Shown: piece after piece, positions 1-4,915 of the stretch
How positions within the stretch are numbered: the stretch's first letter is position 1
Layout: every line of letters begins with the position of its first letter
Source: Janthinobacterium sp.
GTDB taxonomy: Bacteria > Pseudomonadota > Gammaproteobacteria > Burkholderiales > Burkholderiaceae_D
Direction of reading: 5' to 3'
Assembly (NCBI GenBank): GCA_003133225.1
Contig: PKWL01000112.1
Span: forward strand, 62,001-126,000
DNA: 64,000 nt
Notes under the pieces: generated by a model
Told to the model about the DNA's origin: nothing
What the model saw: the letters and a program-made list of their open reading frames with translations, nothing else
Database searches by the model: none
Position numbers and translations under genes: made by a program

Positions 1-318
1 GAAAGTGCGCGTCAGGGTCTCGCCGTCGTTCTTGTAGCTGCGCATCGCCTTCGTGTATTCGAGGTACGACTGGGCCGGCAGCAGGCGGTCGCCGTTGTCG
101 CCCCACGGCAGCGTCATCTTGTAGTGGTAGTCGCGCGTCTGCCCGGCATGTTTGGCGAGCGGATCGAGCGCGGCCTTGTCGATCAGCAGCTTGTTGTAGC
201 GCCCGCCGTCCTTGGCGCCGTGGTTTGAATCGACCTCGTCGCTGATGGCGCGGTCGTGCTTTCTGGCCGTCCAACTGCGGATGTTGAGGTTGGCGATCAT
301 TGCTTTGTCGTGCAGCAT
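1..318 (-). CDS. Phage protein of unknown function, C-terminus cut by window edge
   Basis: An open frame runs from the ATG at 318 to the window edge, giving 106 residues without a stop. The N-terminus starts MLHDKAMIANLNIRSW and continues with a charged, soluble sequence. I have the impression of a family that sits beside phage MoxR-type ATPases and VWA proteins, but cannot verify it. A good ribosome site (GAAGGAG) lies 7 nt upstream of the ATG. It is the most downstream visible gene of the leftward operon that includes the MoxR ATPase, and it overlaps the preceding zinc-ribbon peptide by 22 nt. Confidence 0.75.
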   Translation of the reverse strand, partial: MLHDKAMIANLNIRSWTARKHDRAISDEVDSNHGAKDGGRYNKLLIDKAALDPLAKHAGQTRDYHYKMTLPWGDNGDRLLPAQSYLEYTKAMRSYKNDGETLTRTF

Positions 319-467
319 GTCTGCTCCTTCTCTTTTCGTTGTTTCAAAACACAGGCCGCGTGAATTACGCGCCAGTGGCCCGGACCTTGGTGTTTTTCGA
401 AGTGGCCGGCGCCCGGGGGCACCAGCTTTGCGCAGTAGTAGCAAACTCCGGCAAATTTATTCCGCAT
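297..467 (-). CDS. Small zinc-ribbon-like phage peptide
   Basis: A 56-residue frame with one Cys pair (CYYC, residues 9-12) and a later HxxC (residues 36-39), a pattern that could hold one zinc ion. The C-terminus is very basic (KQRKEKE). Such peptides are common in phage early regions and often bind nucleic acid or other proteins, but no specific function is known here. It starts at the ATG at 467, just after the stop of the Gly-X repeat gene, and overlaps the next gene by 22 nt, which favours translational coupling. Confidence 0.6.
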   Translation of the reverse strand: MRNKFAGVCYYCAKLVPPGAGHFEKHQGPGHWRVIHAACVLKQRKEKEQTCCTTKQ

Positions 468-472
468 GTTAA

Positions 473-691
473 TTACCCCCCGTCCCCGTACCCGTACCCG
501 TTCCCGTCCCCGTACCCGTCCCCGTTCCCGTTCCCGTTCCCGTACCCGTTCCCGTACCTGTTCCCGTACCCGTACCCGGACCCGGACCCGTTCCCGTACC
601 CGTCCCCGGACCCGCCCCCATCAAGAGTGATCAGCCGGCCGTCGGTCAGGCCCAGCAGACGGCGGGTTAACTTAAAGAGGAGGGCGTTCAT
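473..691 (-). CDS. Gly-X hexamer-repeat protein
   Basis: A 72-residue frame. The first 24 residues (MNALLFKLTRRLLGLTDGRL...) look like an ordinary amphipathic N-terminus. The remaining ~48 residues are nearly perfect alternation of Gly with Asp, Tyr, Asn, Ser or Arg. The ATG overlaps the stop of the preceding gene (ATGA) and carries an AGGA ribosome site 3-4 nt upstream, as in the neighbouring genes. A longer frame in the same phase reaches 841 but would cover the coding part of the upstream gene, so the coupled start is preferred. Function unknown; the sequence suggests a flexible or beta-rich glycine tail. Confidence 0.6.
   Translation of the reverse strand: MNALLFKLTRRLLGLTDGRLITLDGGGSGDGYGNGSGSGYGYGNRYGNGYGNGNGNGDGYGDGNGYGYGDGG
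476..619. repeat. Degenerate CCCGTN hexanucleotide tandem repeat
   Basis: About 23 consecutive six-base units of the form CCCGTA, CCCGTT, CCCGTC or CCCGGA. On the minus strand this is GGG followed by TAC, AAC, GAC or TCC, which encodes Gly-Tyr, Gly-Asn, Gly-Asp and Gly-Ser dipeptides. Gain or loss of a unit keeps the frame, so the array could change length by slippage without destroying the protein. Confidence 0.9.
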
Positions 692-1008
692 CCTTTCAGG
701 TGGGGTTCCCACTTCGCTTGGTTGCAGGCGATGGTGAACATCACGGCCTTGAGCTGCGGGCGCACGGTACACTTTGCGTCGAGCTTGGTTTCGGTCAGGG
801 GGCCGTTGGCTAGCTGGCCAAGCCCCTCCTCGGTGCCCCACTTGCGGATGCAGCGCGCATCGTCGATGTACATCTCAGTGTCGGTCCTCGTGACGCGGCC
901 GACGAAGACGAAGCCGCGGTCGAGGACGACGATCTGAATTTGTCCTTGGGGTTGGGATTGAGTGGCCCGCTCGTATTCGGCAGGCGTTTCGTGATCGTTG
1001 GTCTTCAT
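688..1008 (-). CDS. Unknown phage early protein
   Basis: 106 residues, soluble, beginning MKTNDHETPAEYERATQ. The middle region (IQIVVLDRGFVFVGRVTRTDTEMYIDDARCIRKWG) looks like a small beta-rich fold and has the style of phage proteins that carry an RxG...W pattern, but I cannot name a family. It starts 3 nt after the stop of the 1,012-1,311 gene and its stop overlaps the start of the Gly-X gene. Confidence 0.7.
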   Translation of the reverse strand: MKTNDHETPAEYERATQSQPQGQIQIVVLDRGFVFVGRVTRTDTEMYIDDARCIRKWGTEEGLGQLANGPLTETKLDAKCTVRPQLKAVMFTIACNQAKWEPHLKG

Positions 1009-1011
1009 GAT

Positions 1012-1311
1012 TTAGCTCCCTGTCAGCCTCGCGGCCATAAATTCGTTCCAAAACCCGATGGCGACGAGGTTGCCCTCTTCGGCCAGTTTCTTGATCTTGC
1101 GCATGCCGTCCGGGCCGATGGTCGCCAGATTGCACACCATGTACGAGCGCTCGACGGCCAGTTGCCAAGCGCGCTGTTCTTCTTTAGAGCCAAATGACAT
1201 ATCCGCCTCGGTGGTTCCGTTGATGTAGACTGTGCCGGGATGGTGCCTATTAAGATACGTCCGCTGGTGCAGGTACGATTCATTGTCCAGATATATGGGC
1301 CGGTCGCTCAT
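1012..1311 (-). CDS. Unknown phage early protein
   Basis: 99 residues starting MSDRPIYLDNESYLHQ, with a helical C-terminal half (KEEQRAWQLAVERSYMV...MRKIKKLAEEGNLVAIGFWNEFMAARL). No family recognised. The ATG overlaps the stop of the preceding gene by 4 nt, and the ribosome site lies inside that gene's last codons. Part of a run of coupled small genes. Confidence 0.7.
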   Translation of the reverse strand: MSDRPIYLDNESYLHQRTYLNRHHPGTVYINGTTEADMSFGSKEEQRAWQLAVERSYMVCNLATIGPDGMRKIKKLAEEGNLVAIGFWNEFMAARLTGS

Positions 1312-1583
1312 CCCTGCATCCTTTCAAAAATCAGCCGGGCGATGACCTCACCCTGGCGTTCTTCGTACACCTGCAACACTTCATGCGGTGGCTCGTCGGC
1401 GGAATCCTCAAAACCCTGGCCCGGTAGTGAGAGCGCCCACTCGCCCAGGTAGGCTGTCTTCTCATCCCGGTCGTAGGTGGTCTGGAAGCGCCAGATGGTG
1501 CCAGCCCAGTCTCCCGATATCGCAACCTCGAAATACACGTCGATGTAATCTAGCCCACGCCGGACCGTGATTTCGGTTTTCAT
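1308..1583 (-). CDS. Unknown phage early protein
   Basis: 91 residues, mixed alpha/beta, with several aromatic residues (VYFEVAISGDWAGTIWRFQTTYDRDEK). It ends in RMQG; the DNA encoding that tail is the ribosome site of the next gene. Overlaps both neighbours by 4 nt (ATGA). No family recognised. Confidence 0.7.
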   Translation of the reverse strand: MKTEITVRRGLDYIDVYFEVAISGDWAGTIWRFQTTYDRDEKTAYLGEWALSLPGQGFEDSADEPPHEVLQVYEERQGEVIARLIFERMQG

Positions 1584-1777
1584 CCTTGCATCCTCTTCAG
1601 CATGTACAGCGCCCAGTGCTTCTCGGCGCGTTCGACGCCCGCTTCGGCTTCCGCCTTGCAGCGCAGGAAGCCACTTTCATTATCGAAGTAATATTCCTCG
1701 CCCTTGACTTTCAGCTCGGCGTAGACTTCCGCCCATGCAATGCGCCTGCGTATCTCACTTAGCCGGTCGGTCATCAC
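1580..1777 (-). CDS. Unknown phage early protein
   Basis: 65 residues, mostly helical and charged (MMTDRLSEIRRRIAWAEVYAELK). It ends LKRMQG, the same C-terminal tetrapeptide as the next gene, because both are built on the same embedded ribosome-binding sequence. Overlaps neighbours by 4 nt on each side. Function unknown. Confidence 0.7.
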   Translation of the reverse strand: MMTDRLSEIRRRIAWAEVYAELKVKGEEYYFDNESGFLRCKAEAEAGVERAEKHWALYMLKRMQG

Positions 1778-2025
1778 TCAATCCTGAACCGTGTCGGATC
1801 GCGCTTGTAGGAGATATGCAACTCGCCCGTCACGCTGCGGGTGATCGTTGCGTGCTCCTCGGCCGTGTTGGTGTCGAACACGACGCACACGGCCGCGGCG
1901 TAGTCGTTCATGGACATGTGGTCGGTCGCGCGCATGATGGCGCTGCGCTCGTACTTGGCCAGATTGATCTGGACCACCTCTTTGGCCATGCCGTAGTAGG
2001 TCGATTGGATTTTTCGTGCGTTCAT
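1774..2025 (-). CDS. Unknown phage early protein
   Basis: 83 residues beginning MNARKIQSTYYGMAKEVVQINLAKYERSA (first residues only cited). The second half is beta-rich (YAAAVCVVFDTNTAEEHATITRS). No family recognised. Overlaps both neighbours by 4 nt, so it is translated as part of the same coupled chain. Confidence 0.7.
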   Translation of the reverse strand: MNARKIQSTYYGMAKEVVQINLAKYERSAIMRATDHMSMNDYAAAVCVVFDTNTAEEHATITRSVTGELHISYKRDPTRFRIE

Positions 2026-2237
2026 TTCTCAGCTCTCATTCGTAGCTCCATGAATTTGGCCATGTATTTCATGGCGCGCTTGTTGCCAGCCTTGGCGTCC
2101 TTGGCGCAGAGGGCGATGTCGGCGGCGGTGGACTGCGTGACTTTGTCGGAAGCATAGAACTTGGCTTTATGCTCTGTTTCATCGCCGACACTGTCACGCA
2201 CGAGCCACCAGATGTCGACGGCTTCAATCTCGTTCAT
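2022..2237 (-). CDS. Unknown phage early protein
   Basis: 71 residues: an acidic, Trp-rich start (MNEIEAVDIWWLVRD) followed by a basic Lys/Ala-rich helical tail ending RMRAEK. No family recognised. It directly follows the MoxR-type ATPase with a 4-nt overlap, so it could be a small partner of it, but that is only inferred from position. Confidence 0.7.
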   Translation of the reverse strand: MNEIEAVDIWWLVRDSVGDETEHKAKFYASDKVTQSTAADIALCAKDAKAGNKRAMKYMAKFMELRMRAEK

Positions 2238-3214
2238 ATCGCTATCTCAGCGTTGGCGATGCCCCACTTTACAAAGGCTTTAGTACTCGCTACTTCCTTC
2301 GTCTTGCGCGCGGCATCCCTCACGGCGACGACCTGGAATTCGATTGGCATTCGCGTCACGTACTGCATCATGCGATCAAAAGTGTCGCGCTTGGCCGCCG
2401 CGCCCAGGGCTGTACTTAGGGCGTACAGGGTATCGATCTGCTCGGGCACGGCGACCTTGTCCGGGTTGAGCATGATCGAGTCGATCGTCGGCAGGTCCTT
2501 ATAGACACGCTTGAAGGCGGTGTACTCGGCTGCGGCGCCTTCGTCGACGATGCCCTTGGTCACTTCATACTCGGTGTCGGCGTCCAGGGTGCCGTCGGCG
2601 GCCTGGGCGACGAAGTTCCACGAGCGCGGGTTGGGCGAACTGCGCTTGGCCGGGTCGAACGCGTGCAGCAGGCCCGGGCGGAAGCGCAGGAAGGCGATCA
2701 TGTCGAGCGGCTGGTTGTGCTCCATGGCCCACGTACACCAGTCGGCCAAGCTGACCTCCAGGTCGAGGTGGGTGAAGCGCAGGGACAGGGCCGACGGCAT
2801 GCGGTTGACCGCGGCCCGGTCGCCTTCGCGGTTGCCGGCGGCGACGATGCGCCAGCCGGGCGGCAAGGTGTAGTCGCCGATCTTGCCGGTCAGGCTGAGC
2901 TGCATGCCGGTGGCCATGGTCGCTGGCGTGGCGCTGTTCAATTCGTCCATGAAGAGGATGCCCTTGCCCTTGGTGGGCAGCTCGGCGTCGCGGAAGAACT
3001 TCATAGTGCTGGTCTTGACGTCGGGCATGGGAAAACCCTTGAGGTCGGTCGGGTCGCGCAGGGCCATACGGAAGTCGATCAGTTGCAGCTTGTCCTCGTC
3101 GGCGATGGACTGGACGATGTCGCTCTTGCCGACGCCGGGCGGGCCCCAGATGAAGACGGGGCGATTTTTGGACATGAGGTGACGCACGGCATGCTTGATT
3201 TGGGAAGGGCGCAT
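2234..3214 (-). CDS. MoxR-type AAA+ ATPase
   Basis: 326 residues with an AAA+ core: Walker A GPPGVGKS at residues 24-31, Walker B ILFMDE at 86-91, sensor-1 AAGN at 125-128 and a likely arginine finger in SLRF near 146. MoxR-family ATPases work as chaperone-like motors, usually with a VWA-domain partner that reads a metal-dependent adhesion site; N4-like and other phages carry such pairs. The partner would be expected further left, beyond the window. First long gene of this operon, preceded by a repeat-rich leader. In the phage it may remodel replication or transcription complexes; that role is inferred. Confidence 0.85.
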   Translation of the reverse strand: MRPSQIKHAVRHLMSKNRPVFIWGPPGVGKSDIVQSIADEDKLQLIDFRMALRDPTDLKGFPMPDVKTSTMKFFRDAELPTKGKGILFMDELNSATPATMATGMQLSLTGKIGDYTLPPGWRIVAAGNREGDRAAVNRMPSALSLRFTHLDLEVSLADWCTWAMEHNQPLDMIAFLRFRPGLLHAFDPAKRSSPNPRSWNFVAQAADGTLDADTEYEVTKGIVDEGAAAEYTAFKRVYKDLPTIDSIMLNPDKVAVPEQIDTLYALSTALGAAAKRDTFDRMMQYVTRMPIEFQVVAVRDAARKTKEVASTKAFVKWGIANAEIAI

Positions 3215-3242
3215 TGAAAATCTCCGGCGTTCATCGAAAGAA

Positions 3243-3297
3243 CGCGTTCAAGGATTGAGAAAGGGGCTTAGTTTTGTAACCGCGTTCAAGGATTGAG
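3243..3297. repeat. 17-bp direct repeat, 38-bp period, ahead of the MoxR gene
   Basis: CGCGTTCAAGGATTGAG occurs at 3,243-3,259 and again at 3,281-3,297. The bases after each copy are also related (…GGGGCTTAGTTTTGTA versus …GGAAGAACTTAGTCTTTGTA), so the true unit is an imperfect 38-bp tandem duplication. The second unit runs into the stop codon of the small gene ending at 3,307. Lies in the leader of the MoxR gene on the minus strand. Confidence 0.8.
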
Positions 3298-3306
3298 GGG
3301 AAGAAC

Positions 3307-3471
3307 TTAGTCTTTGTACTTGCGGTGCTCGGGGCCAGGGACGACGATGTGGCCGGCGCCGTCGATCTTGTTGGCTTCGTCGCGCGCTGCTTTGGCGAGT
3401 TGCTTGGACGAGAAGAACGGCGGCGTTGGTTTGGCCTTGTTGGCTTCGTGCTTGATGGCGAACAATTTCAT
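3307..3471 (-). CDS. Small basic phage protein
   Basis: 54 residues, start ATG at 3,471 with GGAGC ribosome site, Lys/Ala-rich first two thirds (MKLFAIKHEANKAK... KQLAKAARDEANKIDGAG) and a C-terminus HIVVPGPEHRKYKD. No family recognised. It stands alone between the attenuator-like leader and the MoxR leader repeats. Confidence 0.6.
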   Translation of the reverse strand: MKLFAIKHEANKAKPTPPFFSSKQLAKAARDEANKIDGAGHIVVPGPEHRKYKD

Positions 3472-3504
3472 AGTTGAAGCTCCATTGTTGTTTTAGGGAA
3501 AAGG

Positions 3505-3646
3505 TGTTGGTCAGGACGGCTTTTGGTCAATCGGACGTTGGCACCCGATCCATCCGTCCTGACCAACAGCAAGGGACTCGCCCGGAATGGTTCCCACACG
3601 CCCCCGTTCGATCATTTGAATGGTTGTGAGCCCCTTGCTGTTGGTC
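3505..3646 (-). promoter_or_regulatory. Attenuator-like set of mutually exclusive inverted repeats
   Basis: Three segments can pair in two ways. TGTTGGTCAGGACGG (3,505-3,519) is the exact reverse complement of 3,554-3,568. The overlapping segment GACCAACAGCAAGGG (3,561-3,575) is the exact reverse complement of 3,632-3,646. The middle segment therefore can pair with only one partner at a time. In a leftward transcript the second pairing choice is followed by a short pyrimidine run (CCTTTTCCC) before the small gene at 3,471. A switch controlling readthrough is inferred. Confidence 0.5.
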
Positions 3647-3738
3647 CTGCGCTCTTAACCGGCGCAGGTTTAGTTTTGCCGGCGTTTAACCGGCTTTTGC
3701 ATAGAGCCTCCGGGTCCGAAGTGTTTATGTCTCTTTGC

Positions 3739-3777
3739 TAGAGCGCAATTCTATCTAAGAAAGATAGTAGAGCGCAA
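3739..3777 (-). promoter_or_regulatory. TCTTAGATAGA dyad flanked by TAGAGCGCAA direct repeats
   Basis: TAGAGCGCAA is at 3,739-3,748 and 3,768-3,777. Between them, 3,750-3,760 reads TCTATCTAAGA on the plus strand, a member of the dyad family found ahead of other phage units. An inner hairpin CTATCT-AAGAA-AGATAG also forms. It sits downstream of the 3,787 gene end and upstream of the leftward leader, so a promoter or operator for the 3.5-kb leader is likely. Confidence 0.5.
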
Positions 3778-3786
3778 GGTAAACTT

Positions 3787-3948
3787 TTAGCCGTGGTCCC
3801 TGATTAATTTTCGGACTCGTTCGGCTTCGCTCAGCCAGTACACCTCGTTGGCGCGGGCTTGCCTGAACGCACGGTTTTCAAGCTGTGCGCTGCGCATGCT
3901 GACGCGCAGACGGTGTTCGAGCCAGAGCAGAGTAAGGTGTTTACGCAT
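3787..3948 (-). CDS. Small basic phage protein
   Basis: 53 residues, ATG at 3,948 overlapping the end of the preceding gene by 8 nt. Strongly basic helical sequence (MRKHLTLLWLEHRLRVSMRS ... ERVRKLIRDHG). No family recognised. A longer in-phase frame up to 4,179 is Ser/Arg-rich shadow of the upstream gene and was not used. Confidence 0.55.
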   Translation of the reverse strand: MRKHLTLLWLEHRLRVSMRSAQLENRAFRQARANEVYWLSEAERVRKLIRDHG

Positions 3949-4204
3949 GGGAATGGCACGGCGCATACGTGCAGTGCTGCGTGTTCGGCGCATCCGGCTG
4001 GCCACAAGTGCAGGTCGGCGCTGGCGCGGCCTTCTCGACGATCTCGTCCGTCTGCAGGTCGAACTCCTCGGCGCTGATCGGGCACTCGGTCTTCGCCATG
4101 TCCTTGACGAACTCGGCGCGGATGGCGCGGTAGCGCTCGGCGTCGCGGATGTCTTCGGAGGGTGTATGGCGTGGGCCAAGGTTGAGTTTTTGGGTTGCTG
4201 GCAT
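3941..4204 (-). CDS. Small Cys/His-containing phage protein
   Basis: 87 residues. The first 60 are helical and acidic (SEDIRDAERYRAIRAEFVKDMAK). The C-terminus has CTCGQPDAPNTQHCTYAPCHSHA, a Cys/His cluster that could bind zinc. No family recognised. A good ribosome site (AAGGAGA) lies upstream of the ATG. Confidence 0.65.
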   Translation of the reverse strand: MPATQKLNLGPRHTPSEDIRDAERYRAIRAEFVKDMAKTECPISAEEFDLQTDEIVEKAAPAPTCTCGQPDAPNTQHCTYAPCHSHA

Positions 4205-4214
4205 GATGTTCTCC

Positions 4215-4466
4215 TTAAATGATTCGCGTCGTTGTTACTACGGTGGTCGTCGTGGTCTCGCGTACACGGACGGGCGGCTGGTAGCGGTGCTCATGCAGAG
4301 CACTGATCACGAGATCGACGGTGTTGCGCTCGGTCAGGCCGAGTGGGCCTTTGCGGGTGGACTTTAGCGCCGTGTGCAGCGACTGGGCCTGAGCGGGTGA
4401 GAGGAGGAGGTGGGCTGTGTTCATGTTGGCTTTCTGGGTTGGAATAGGGTAAGGAGTTTTCATCAT
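4215..4466 (-). CDS. Unknown phage protein with Thr-rich C-terminus
   Basis: 83 residues. The central part (LLLSPAQAQSLHTALKSTRKGPLGLTERNTVDLVISALHEHR) is helical; the C-terminus is Thr/Val-rich (RETTTTTVVTTTRII). ATG at 4,466 overlaps the preceding stop by 4 nt; an internal Met at residue 15 is an alternative start. No family recognised. Confidence 0.6.
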   Translation of the reverse strand: MMKTPYPIPTQKANMNTAHLLLSPAQAQSLHTALKSTRKGPLGLTERNTVDLVISALHEHRYQPPVRVRETTTTTVVTTTRII

Positions 4467-4915
4467 GCCGCACCGAACAATGCAGCGACTAACGAGTCGC
4501 GTGCGGCCGGCGCTTTGTGCAGCTTGACGGCATGGTAGACATCATCTTCCATGATGTGAATGCCTGTGCTGGCAGGGGGCGGGGGAGGAGTGCCCGCTGC
4601 CACATTCTGTCGGCGCTTCGTTCTGTTCTGCTGCATCCTGGATATGCCCGCTTTATGGTGCGCGTCCATTTCATCTAGGAACGCCGTGATCTGCGTTTCG
4701 TCGCCGACGAACTGATACAGGTACTTGCGCCCCTGCTTGCCGACGACGGCAGCGATGCCGCCGTTGATCAGCGCCTGCGGGTAGGGCAGGGCGCCGGTCA
4801 CGGACAGGTGGAGGAACTGGGCGATGTCGTTGATGATCATCTTTTTGTGGCGCAGTTCGCCAATCAGCTTGATCGAGTTGTTGCGGAACTTGACGAGATG
4901 GGGGTTGGCGGTCAT
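4463..4915 (-). CDS. Putative DNA-binding early protein
   Basis: 150 residues. Residues about 14-50 (SIKLIGELRHKKMIINDIAQFLHLSVTGALPYPQALINGGI) have the look of a winged or helix-turn-helix domain, followed by a basic linker (QQNRTKRRQN), a Pro-rich stretch (TPPPPPAS) and a helical tail. DNA binding is inferred from this pattern only. It follows the primase-helicase gene with a 4-nt overlap, so a replication role is plausible. Confidence 0.6.
   Translation of the reverse strand: MTANPHLVKFRNNSIKLIGELRHKKMIINDIAQFLHLSVTGALPYPQALINGGIAAVVGKQGRKYLYQFVGDETQITAFLDEMDAHHKAGISRMQQNRTKRRQNVAAGTPPPPPASTGIHIMEDDVYHAVKLHKAPAARDSLVAALFGAA

Larger units (their letters stand above)
3472..3786. other. 315-bp non-coding leader with inverted and direct repeats
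   Basis: No gene is supported here. The stretch holds the mutually exclusive inverted repeats (3,505-3,646), a GCCGG/CCGGC short hairpin near 3,679-3,695 and the dyad flanked by TAGAGCGCAA repeats (3,739-3,777). On the minus strand it is the leader of the small gene at 3,307-3,471. Confidence 0.7.

Noticed and set aside
476-619. Hexamer array as a CRISPR or satellite element
   Set aside because: Units are 6 bp without spacers and lie inside a coding frame, so it is a protein-coding tandem repeat.
3505-3646. tRNA or tRNA-like gene in the repeat region
   Set aside because: No 7-bp acceptor with a proper T-arm and anticodon arm can be drawn; the complementarity is explained by the 15-bp inverted repeats.
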